This document shows, piece by piece, positions 14,953 through 20,936 of a DNA stretch of 20,936 bases. Under the pieces are notes generated by a model. The model was given only the letters and a program-made list of their open reading frames with translations, did no database searches and was not told the DNA's origin. A program made the position numbers and the translations under genes. Position 1 is the first letter of the stretch; each line of letters opens with the position of its first letter. The stretch covers positions 1-20,936 of the IMG/VR virus record IMGVR_UViG_3300008110_001558; one strand, given 5' to 3'. The stretch comes from a virus.

Positions 14953-15378
14953 ATGAACCTAAAAGAAATAATTTTAAGTGATCCAAGAGCAAAAGAGTTA
15001 GCCGATATGGGGGCGGCTGATGAGTGTGCTAAAAGATGTGAAGAAATTGCCCCAAAAGTATTTCGGGAATTTTTTGTCACAGAAAGAAGTATTGTCGCCA
15101 TATATTCAGACCCAATGATGGCGGAGACAGTTCTTCAAAAAATAGAAGCAGTTGCTAAACATAATCCACTTGTTGCAAGAATGAGTAAGTGGCTTGGAGT
15201 CGGATCAACTGGAATTGATATCGGAAACGAAAAGACGAGAAGAATTCTTACAACTCCAATTGACCAAGGTGGCATTGGTCTTACAGAATCGGAAACTAAA
15301 GAATTATTTGAGGCCGCAATGACAAAACCGAGTATTAGCGGCGTCGATGTAACAAACATTTTACCATTAGGAGAATAA
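14953..15378 (+). CDS. hypothetical virion-module protein
   Basis: A 141-residue, mostly helical protein with a good AGGAG SD. No catalytic motif or membrane segment is seen. The middle (MAETVLQKIEAVAKHNPLVARMSKWL) is helical, followed by a Gly-rich turn (GVGSTGIDIGNEKTRRIL) and a C-terminal LTESETKELFEAA helix. I recall similar unnamed proteins in phage tail modules, but no function is established. The gene sits in a run of genes spaced by 3-10 bases, so it is co-expressed with the fibre proteins. Confidence 0.65.
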   Translation: MNLKEIILSDPRAKELADMGAADECAKRCEEIAPKVFREFFVTERSIVAIYSDPMMAETVLQKIEAVAKHNPLVARMSKWLGVGSTGIDIGNEKTRRILTTPIDQGGIGLTESETKELFEAAMTKPSISGVDVTNILPLGE

Positions 15379-15381
15379 TAT

Positions 15382-15924
15382 ATGCCCTTACCCGACTTTG
15401 CGAAAACAACTACAGGAACAGCTAGAACTTTTAGAGCTTCCGGTGGTGATGCTGGTATTACTTTAACAAGTTTGGCGAATGGAAATGGGACTACCACTGG
15501 GGCGGTTCAGTCTGCTACTCTTGATCTTGGTGCATACTGGGCTCAACGGTGGCGAATGGATACAATTCTTGAATTTGCTACGGCCCCAACTGCGAATGCT
15601 ACTGTGAATATTTACGGATCATTCCAAAATGGCAACGGTGCTGGTCTTGGTAATACAACTGGTACACAGACTGCGTATACCGGCTATTCTAACGATATAG
15701 GTACTGCGGTTAATCAGTTGGAATATTTGGGGGCACATGTGTGTTCTGCAGTTACTGCCCTTCAGTCATGTCAGGCTGGGACGTTTTTCCCGAAGGGTCG
15801 CTATTTAAACCTTGTGGTCGATAATAGGTCTGGTGCGGCTATTGGGTCTACTGCTGGGAACTTGTTTATTCGAATCACTCCTCTTGAAGAGGGTGTTACT
15901 GAATTTATCACTGGTGATACGTGA
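15382..15924 (+). CDS. hypothetical beta-rich virion protein
   Basis: A 180-residue protein beginning MPLPDFAKTTTGTARTF, rich in Thr, Gly, Ala and Asn, with alternating hydrophobic residues typical of beta-sandwich phage structural proteins. It ends with LFIRITPLEEGVTEFITGD. I recall related uncharacterised proteins in marine phage tail regions. AGGAG lies well placed before the ATG. An intrinsic terminator begins about 11 bases after its stop, so it closes this transcription unit. A tail, fibre or decoration role is inferred from context only. Confidence 0.65.
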   Translation: MPLPDFAKTTTGTARTFRASGGDAGITLTSLANGNGTTTGAVQSATLDLGAYWAQRWRMDTILEFATAPTANATVNIYGSFQNGNGAGLGNTTGTQTAYTGYSNDIGTAVNQLEYLGAHVCSAVTALQSCQAGTFFPKGRYLNLVVDNRSGAAIGSTAGNLFIRITPLEEGVTEFITGDT

Positions 15925-15934
15925 TCTATTAGTT

Positions 15935-15960
15935 GAAACTCCTCAGAAATGGGGAGTTTT
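15935..15960 (+). terminator. probable rho-independent terminator
   Basis: AAACTCC (15936-15942) pairs with GGAGTTT (15953-15959), extended by a G-T pair, around a ten-base loop, and is followed by TTTTC and an A/T-rich tract. The T-run is short, so termination may be partial. It separates the fibre genes from the lectin-repeat gene. Confidence 0.6.
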
Positions 15961-15985
15961 CAAAAAATTTTAGAGAGCCTGTGTA

Positions 15986-18900
15986 ATGACTAAACCGTCG
16001 TGGCAAAATTATGGAACATATGATGACTCATCATACCCACAATTATGGAAAGGTGTTCGTGCGTATTTTGCACCATGTCTTGGTCCCACTGGTAATATTC
16101 TTATAGATCATAACCCTCGTCGCAATCATGGTAATGGGTCTGGGTTAATATTATCATCCGCGTGGAGTTCTGATGCTATAACATACAGCGGGTCGAATTA
16201 TCATGCGGTCACAGAATTCGCGTGCAGCCGTGAGTGGTCAGTGTGTGGATGGGTGCGACACGAGGGCGGAAGCTTCGGCGTGAATTTGCTCGGCGGATTG
16301 GGGCGAGCAGCAGACGGGACGAATGATTATCTGCTGTACATGTCTGCAGCCAACACGGCGAATATGTGGGGCAACCAAACGCCGGGAAATTTTACTGGAG
16401 CCACAACGATCACCACAACAGACAGTTTCGCTCTGAACACGTGGCAGCACTTTTGCTGGCGTGTTCTTCCCGGATCAGTGGAATTTTATCTGCAAGGCAA
16501 ATATCAAGGTGTGTCAGCGGGCTGGCCCGGTGTCGTCCGGATGGGACAAATCGGAGCACGCAACGGTGCGGCAGGTTGGATTGGTAAGGTTTCGGATTTG
16601 GTGTTTTGGGATCGATCAATTTCTCCTGCTGAAATTTCACAGCATTATCAAGTTGGTCGTGGGGGGATGCTGAAAAGAGCTGGAAGGAGATTGTCGCGAT
16701 ATGGATTTAAATCATACCCATCTAAACCATCAAAAGCTTCTTTAATCAACGTTAAGCCGTCTACTCCATCATTCGAGAATGGTTTTGCCCCACGGGACGG
16801 CGAAGCTGAAAATCCTAACTTGTTGAGAGGTTTAGTTGGAGCTTGGTGCCCGAGCTTAGGAGTTACTGGGAACACACTAAGAGATATAAGTGGCAATAAT
16901 AGACATGGTACATTAACCAATATGGATGTAGCTACAGATTGGGTTGTGAGCGACGGGCAGTACGCACTGGATTTCGATGGGGTAGACGACTATGTGGTAG
17001 CTGGCAGTCTGCCAGATTTTCCTAACGATTTTACTTTGTCTGGTTGGGGATACGTGTATAGCGGCGATACAGGTGTAGACGCGGTACTGGTCCGCACGAC
17101 GAACGTTTTTGGCGGAGCTGCTCGCAGTGGCGTGTCTTTCGTTATGCGTGATGCATTTACGAGCGCGACAACAGAGAGGATCGGGTGCGAGATTACGGAT
17201 GGTCTGAATCGGTACCATATTGAGTCAGTTGCTGGATACGCTCGCGACACTTGGCATCATATTCTTTGCAGGCGTCAGGCTGGTGTGTTTAGTCTCTGGA
17301 TCAATGGCGTACAGGAGCCAAACACACAGAACTTTAGTGGCCTGATTACCAACAACACAGACACGTATATCGGAGCTGTGATTGATTATCAAGGTGGTCT
17401 CAGCACGTTACGCAGGCGAGTCGATAGTGTTGCGGTATATAATCGAGCACTGTCCGCAAACGAGATTCGGCAACTGTACCAACTGGGCCGTGGGGCCATT
17501 TACACTCTAAAATCCCAAAAGAAAATCGTCACTTCTCCATCAAGGAGTACGCCAAAATCAAGAGCTTCTATAATAGTAAGACCGCCAAAGCCAAATACTG
17601 ATAATCTATTAAAAGGAATAGTTGGGTGTTGGAGTCCAAGTTTAGGGGTCACCGGAAATACACTTAGGGATGTAAGTGGTAGAAATAATCATGGTGTATT
17701 AACTAACATGGACCCAGCAACTGATTGGGTTTCTACATCGGTGAGAGGTGTGAGTGGTCGGGTGCTGGATTTTGACGGCAGCAATGATTACGTCAACTTA
17801 GGTCGTTCACCAATATCTGGAGCAATGCCCCGCACAATAGTCATCTGGGTAAAAGTGATTTCACACCCTTCGACTTTTAATAGACTATTCTATGCCGCTG
17901 GTTCATTAGCGTCAACGAATGGTAGTCGGTTTCAGTTTGGCCGTCTTGCTGGTACAACAGGAAATTGGTATTTCAATGGATTCAATGCAAATGCAGCTTT
18001 CGGTCCAGGAGACCTAAATTGGCACATGCACGCTTTAAGTTACGACGGCGTAACATTAAATTGGCTGGTAGACTCAGTAAGTATCGGAGCATCTGCGCTG
18101 TCGCTTAACACGCATAACGACATCCATTACATTGGAGCCGACGTAGGCGGTGTAGGGTCAAATTCGCAAATCGGCGAACTGGTAATATACAATCGAGTGC
18201 TTTCTCAAAGTGAAATCAGCAGTCTTTATTCCATCGGCAACGGGGCAATCGGAAGAGCTTTGACTCAACAAACTACTAGATCGAATTTCTCATCAAAAAC
18301 CTTCCCGAGTACATGGCTAAAAGTGGGCGACGAGTGGACAGAAGTGCAACCAAAAGTAGCAACAGGCTCACAAACCTCAATAATAACCCGCCCACCAATA
18401 GAACCAAGTTATAAATCAGGTTATGCTCCAAGGGATGGAGAACCATTATATCCAAATCTACATAAAGGATTAGTTGGGGCGTGGTGCCCAAGTCTTGGTG
18501 TAACTGGCGGCGTGTTAAGAGACGTGAGTGGAAGAAATAACCACGGTACACTAACCAATATGAACCCAGCAACCGACTGGGTTCTGAGCGGCGGGCAGTA
18601 TGCACTGGATTTTGATGGGGTAGACGATTACATCCCGCTTTCTCGCAATGTGTTCAGCGGGCTGTCCGTGGTCACAGTCAGCATGTGGGCGAGGCCGCGA
18701 ACCACAACAGACCGTGTTGAGATTACGCAAGGCACAGACAATCTAAACCGCTACGGGTGTGGTTTCGCGGAGGACGGAAATGCTTATGTCGTCCCGAATT
18801 TTTCGGGTAGTGTGACTGGCTTTGGTTACGCGGCGTGGTCTGGTTTCGGTGTGACAAGTTTCCTGCACGGCGTGTTTATTTACAATTCACGCGGTAGCGT

Positions 18901-19213
18901 AAACGCAGACCGGGGCAAGATTTTTTTAAACGGCACGCAACGAACGATGACGTTTGTGGGCACGTTGCCCACCACGGCGATTTCTCAGGCCGGCACGCCG
19001 TTCATTGGAGCACGACCAGGGCCCGCAACATTCAGCAACGGGCAGGCGGACGATATCACGGTCTGGAATCGCGAGTTGTCCGCCGGAGAAATCCGGCAAC
19101 TGTACCTGCTGGGCCGTGGTGGCATTCTAACTCTTAAACAACCATCACTAAAAACTACTTCAACAATTTGGCAACCATCACAGCCAAGACTTTACACAGG
19201 AGATTGGACATGA
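15986..19213 (+). CDS. four-module LamG/concanavalin-like lectin protein
   Basis: A 1075-residue protein made of four LamG-like jelly-roll modules (about residues 1-230, 276-502, 537-752 and 823-1044). Modules 2-4 open with a near-constant block (GLVGAWCPSLGVTGNTLRD, then NNHGTLTNM and DWV); module 1 has a more diverged version. All end with an IRQLYQLGRGGI-type block, and modules 2-4 share a DFDG-x-DY calcium-binding-like turn. Inter-module linkers are Ser/Pro/Lys-rich. The fold binds glycans or proteins, so this is most likely a multivalent host-adhesion protein on the tail or capsid. Linkers are AT-rich like the phage, while the cores of modules 1, 2 and 4 are clearly GC-richer and module 3 less so, suggesting exchange of cassettes. 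No signal peptide is seen. The SD is weak (GAGAG). Confidence 0.82.
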   Translation: MTKPSWQNYGTYDDSSYPQLWKGVRAYFAPCLGPTGNILIDHNPRRNHGNGSGLILSSAWSSDAITYSGSNYHAVTEFACSREWSVCGWVRHEGGSFGVNLLGGLGRAADGTNDYLLYMSAANTANMWGNQTPGNFTGATTITTTDSFALNTWQHFCWRVLPGSVEFYLQGKYQGVSAGWPGVVRMGQIGARNGAAGWIGKVSDLVFWDRSISPAEISQHYQVGRGGMLKRAGRRLSRYGFKSYPSKPSKASLINVKPSTPSFENGFAPRDGEAENPNLLRGLVGAWCPSLGVTGNTLRDISGNNRHGTLTNMDVATDWVVSDGQYALDFDGVDDYVVAGSLPDFPNDFTLSGWGYVYSGDTGVDAVLVRTTNVFGGAARSGVSFVMRDAFTSATTERIGCEITDGLNRYHIESVAGYARDTWHHILCRRQAGVFSLWINGVQEPNTQNFSGLITNNTDTYIGAVIDYQGGLSTLRRRVDSVAVYNRALSANEIRQLYQLGRGAIYTLKSQKKIVTSPSRSTPKSRASIIVRPPKPNTDNLLKGIVGCWSPSLGVTGNTLRDVSGRNNHGVLTNMDPATDWVSTSVRGVSGRVLDFDGSNDYVNLGRSPISGAMPRTIVIWVKVISHPSTFNRLFYAAGSLASTNGSRFQFGRLAGTTGNWYFNGFNANAAFGPGDLNWHMHALSYDGVTLNWLVDSVSIGASALSLNTHNDIHYIGADVGGVGSNSQIGELVIYNRVLSQSEISSLYSIGNGAIGRALTQQTTRSNFSSKTFPSTWLKVGDEWTEVQPKVATGSQTSIITRPPIEPSYKSGYAPRDGEPLYPNLHKGLVGAWCPSLGVTGGVLRDVSGRNNHGTLTNMNPATDWVLSGGQYALDFDGVDDYIPLSRNVFSGLSVVTVSMWARPRTTTDRVEITQGTDNLNRYGCGFAEDGNAYVVPNFSGSVTGFGYAAWSGFGVTSFLHGVFIYNSRGSVNADRGKIFLNGTQRTMTFVGTLPTTAISQAGTPFIGARPGPATFSNGQADDITVWNRELSAGEIRQLYLLGRGGILTLKQPSLKTTSTIWQPSQPRLYTGDWT
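16937..16995 (+). repeat. lectin module repeat, copy in module 2
   Basis: This 59-base stretch encodes DWVVSDGQYALDFDGVDDYV and matches 18575-18633 at 51 of 59 positions by eye. Differences are mostly third-position changes, so the copies are related by duplication or gene conversion. Confidence 0.75.
18575..18633 (+). repeat. lectin module repeat, copy in module 4
   Basis: The second copy of the block at 16937-16995. A matching closing block is also shared: 17460-17499 in module 2 resembles 19086-19125 in module 4. Similar flanks around dissimilar cores would allow homologous exchange of module interiors. Confidence 0.75.
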
Positions 19214-19599
19214 CACTTTTCAACTTTCAAGAAGAAACAAACATACACAGAGAACGAGCCAAAGGTATCTTAGCTTTTGGAAACCAAGTCAGTAATCAAA
19301 TTAAGCAATTGTATGAAATGGGCCGAGAGATGTTTTGGAATGTTCCAGACTGGAAGGTCGAAGACGCTCAAAAGCTAATTGACGAGTTAGACTCCCTAAT
19401 GCCACATGGGGCAGCTAGAGTATTTCAACATTCTGGGGCACTTGGGGCGTTTTTATTAAGCATGGGGTTAATTACTCAGGAAGAACTCGGTTGTCCAGTG
19501 GAGTATAAGGTAGAGAGCGGCAAGATTATTTTGACGGGTAATAGGTATCCGTCTGAGCCGGAAGATCCGCCTACGCCAGAGGGCACTGTTGGAGAATAA
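19210..19599 (+). CDS. hypothetical protein downstream of lectin gene
   Basis: A 129-residue protein. The ATG at 19210 overlaps the stop of the lectin gene as ATGA and has AGGAG nine bases upstream; an in-frame start at 19168 would lie inside that gene. The protein is largely helical and soluble (NFQEETNIHRERAKGILAFGNQ, then DAQKLIDELDSL) with a proline-rich acidic tail (PSEPEDPPTPEG). I recognise no domain. Tight coupling to the adhesin suggests a partner such as a chaperone or assembly factor, but this is only context. Confidence 0.7.
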   Translation: MTLFNFQEETNIHRERAKGILAFGNQVSNQIKQLYEMGREMFWNVPDWKVEDAQKLIDELDSLMPHGAARVFQHSGALGAFLLSMGLITQEELGCPVEYKVESGKIILTGNRYPSEPEDPPTPEGTVGE

Positions 19600-19600
19600 C

Positions 19601-19795
19601 ATGACCAAAACTGGCGTTATTATGCTAATTTGCATGATAGTATTAGGTATTTATGACTTTTGGGCATTCGTTGTGGGAGGACAATACTCTACAATAAGTA
19701 GGGTGCTTAAAGATTCAGCGATTGAAGCTCCCGCAATTTTATTAACAATTGGTTATTTATTAGGACATTGGTTCAGTCCACTCAAAAATGAGTGA
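19601..19795 (+). CDS. small two-helix membrane protein, holin candidate
   Basis: A 64-residue protein with two hydrophobic segments, at residues about 5-27 (VIMLICMIVLGIYDFWAFVV) and about 46-60 (PAILLTIGYLLGHWF), and a short charged C-terminus (SPLKNE). The ATG at 19601 follows GGAGAATAAC, which fits as SD. Small two-helix proteins in phage structural modules are often holins, which form lethal membrane lesions at lysis, but no endolysin gene is visible here. A virion-associated or entry-related membrane protein is the alternative. Confidence 0.55.
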   Translation: MTKTGVIMLICMIVLGIYDFWAFVVGGQYSTISRVLKDSAIEAPAILLTIGYLLGHWFSPLKNE

Positions 19796-19806
19796 AGGAG
19801 TATATT

Positions 19807-19971
19807 ATGGAAGAGAAACATTTTACACCAGAAGAAATTCAGAACATTACTGTTTTAATGGAAGTTGGGGCTCGTAGGTTAACTGAGCAGAATGATTTGG
19901 CTAAATCTACGGAGATATTATCCGCCGCACTTGCCTTAATTCAAAAACTTAAACATGTTTTCGGAGCATAG
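19807..19971 (+). CDS. 54-residue hypothetical protein
   Basis: A short gene with a strong SD (GAAGGAG, 19795-19801) six bases before the ATG. The product starts MEEKHFTPEEIQNITVLMEVG and is predicted to be all helical, with AEILSAALALI-like hydrophobic spacing (STEILSAALALIQKL). No domain is recognised. It lies 11 bases after the membrane protein gene and its end overlaps the next ORF by 17 bases, so it belongs to the same operon. The SD and position make it likely to be translated. Confidence 0.65.
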   Translation: MEEKHFTPEEIQNITVLMEVGARRLTEQNDLAKSTEILSAALALIQKLKHVFGA

Positions 19972-20140
19972 TTTTTGCGAATCTCCGTTTAGTTCCTATA
20001 TTGAAATAGAGCTAAACGGAGAAATTTTTTACTTTAATCTAGCGATAGAACAGTCTATTGATTTAGACCTAAATATTTCTAGGTCGCAGAATTTTGTCTT
20101 AGAAATAGAGCAAGACGAATCTTTAATAATTCTAAGGTGA
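19955..20140 (+). CDS. 61-residue acidic beta-rich hypothetical protein
   Basis: This ORF starts inside the end of the preceding gene (17-base overlap) and ends three bases before the BppU-like gene. The product (MFSEHSFCESPFSSYIEIEL...) is acidic, with alternating hydrophobic residues suggesting beta strands. There is no clear SD, but the overlap allows coupling. Its exact fit between neighbours supports it being real. Function unknown. Confidence 0.5.
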   Translation: MFSEHSFCESPFSSYIEIELNGEIFYFNLAIEQSIDLDLNISRSQNFVLEIEQDESLIILR

Positions 20141-20143
20141 TTT

Positions 20144-20420
20144 ATGCCAAGTGAAATACATGCAGATGATGTTGGAACTCAGTTAATATTTACAGTAAAA
20201 GAAGATGGTCAGGCAGTTGACATATCATTAGCGACAACAACAGACCTTGAGATAACAAACTTCTTTCTTTACTGATGGTACTGATGGCAAGTTAGTCTAC
20301 GTAATTGAATCTGGCGACATAAATATTCCGGGAACTTATCGTATTCAAGCAAAAATCGGTCTAGGCGGCGGTTCTTACAGTAGTAGTATCGCGACTTTCA
20401 GAGTCCATTGTAACCTATGA
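20144..20420 (+). pseudogene. BppU N-terminal-like tail protein, internally disrupted
   Basis: Two frames together make one small protein. The first (20144-20275) encodes MPSEIHADDVGTQLIFTVKE...DISLATTTDLEI and then runs into TGA. The second (+1 frame, open from 20256) encodes TSFFTDGTDGKLVYV...GTYRIQAKIG and ends FRVHCNL at TGA 20420. Together they match a widespread beta-sandwich phage family I recall, which resembles the BppU baseplate N-terminal domain. In that family a KPDG-type segment lies between the halves; it is absent here, so about 15 residues seem lost, with a frame change. It would normally be a tail or baseplate structural protein. Confidence 0.6.
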
Positions 20421-20427
20421 GGTAAAT

Positions 20428-20936
20428 ATGAGTTGGCAAGGAGAAATGGTTACAATATTACGACAGCTAGTTGGGGATATAGATCCTGATAGCTATCGAT
20501 ATAGCGACAGTAGGCTAGAGACAACTATTTTAGTTGCCGCTCAAACCACACTATCAGAAATAGACTTTGAAAAAACTTACGTTGTTGATGTCGAAAGATG
20601 TTACATTAATCCAGATCCTACTGAGGCGACTGTCAGTTTAGATATCGCAGATAGAGATGATGGATTCATTAACTTGGTCTGTTTAAAGGCAGCCTGTTTA
20701 ATCACAAATGCAGAGTGGATAAAAGAGTCCCGAAATGCTGTGCGAGTTTCGAACGGCCCAAGTTCTATTGATTATACACAAGTCGCCGCACAATTTAAAT
20801 CGATGAGTGAATCATTCATCAAGCAATATGAAGATTACAAGTTTGCACTTAAGGCCGGAGCGGCTGCTGTTGGAAAAGTCGTCTTGACTCCATACTCACC
20901 CGGAAGTGATGTCGCTTTTAGGCAATATGACACTTA
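20428..20936 (+). CDS. neck/tail structural protein, partial (runs off the window)
   Basis: An ORF of at least 169 codons with no stop before the window edge. It starts MSWQGEMVTILRQLVGDIDPDSYRYSDSRLE, with GAGG just upstream. The pattern of an acidic N-terminal helical segment, VAAQTTLSEIDFEKTYVVDV, an NPDPTEAT loop and LVCLKAACLIT is one I recall from marine phages, where it is annotated as a structural or head-tail connector-type protein. Its place after the head and adhesion genes fits a head-completion or tail protein. The C-terminus lies outside the window. Confidence 0.65.
   Translation, partial: MSWQGEMVTILRQLVGDIDPDSYRYSDSRLETTILVAAQTTLSEIDFEKTYVVDVERCYINPDPTEATVSLDIADRDDGFINLVCLKAACLITNAEWIKESRNAVRVSNGPSSIDYTQVAAQFKSMSESFIKQYEDYKFALKAGAAAVGKVVLTPYSPGSDVAFRQYDT

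Noticed and set aside
16238-18605. Minus-strand and alternate-frame ORFs inside the lectin gene
   Set aside because: Arg/His/Pro-rich or Leu-rich translations typical of shadow frames; the + strand frame has clear repeated domains.
11211-19213. Diversity-generating retroelement acting on the fibre or lectin gene
   Set aside because: No reverse transcriptase and no template-repeat copy was seen in the window; repeats differ at all codon positions, not mainly at adenines.
1-20936. CRISPR arrays, tRNA genes or recoded stop codons
   Set aside because: No regularly spaced direct repeats and no cloverleaf with a T-loop consensus were found; TAA, TAG and TGA all act as stops at sensible gene ends.

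Overview
The window is a piece of a tailed double-stranded DNA bacteriophage genome (Caudoviricetes), probably from an uncultured environmental phage. The packaging and head genes run in the usual order: terminase large subunit, portal, prohead protease with scaffold, decoration protein, major capsid protein. A receptor-binding module and the first neck/tail genes follow. Almost everything is on the + strand in a tight operon with short overlaps and Shine-Dalgarno (SD) sites. The backbone is AT-rich and uses ordinary TAA/TAG/TGA stops. Several proteins (capsid, decoration protein, tail-fibre middle domain, the neck-like gene at the right edge) resemble those I recall from marine uncultured phages. 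The host cannot be named from the sequence.

Layout. 1-578: a reverse-strand HNH homing-type endonuclease, with a tiny proline-rich ORF behind it. 619-2004: a small ORF with a strong SD, a sigma-region-2-like protein, and an HTH/coiled-coil protein that is a candidate small terminase. 2098-4748: a small conserved-looking phage protein, a GDP-mannose 4,6-dehydratase, an HNH nuclease, an ERCC4-type nuclease and a ClpP-like protease. 4705-6484: terminase large subunit in two frames. 6527-8557: portal. 8591-9940: prohead protease with a C-terminal scaffold that also appears to have its own internal start. 9944-11113: decoration protein, then the major capsid protein in two pieces, ending at a strong terminator. 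11211-19213: an adhesion module of about 8 kb, with a chimeric 1127-residue fibre, three smaller virion-type proteins, a second terminator and a 1075-residue protein with four lectin-like modules. 19210-20936: a small hypothetical protein, a two-helix membrane protein (holin candidate), two tiny ORFs, a broken BppU-like gene and a partial neck/structural gene.

The most unusual feature is that three genes (terminase large subunit, major capsid protein, BppU-like protein) each look as if an internal segment has been removed, leaving the two halves in different frames. Neighbouring genes appear intact. This is either real damage in a defective or variant genome, or systematic assembly loss; read mapping would decide. 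Other points of interest are the nested in-frame scaffold start, the lectin cassettes and fibre tip whose base composition differs sharply from the backbone, and the phage-borne sugar-nucleotide enzyme with a cysteine-bearing insertion.
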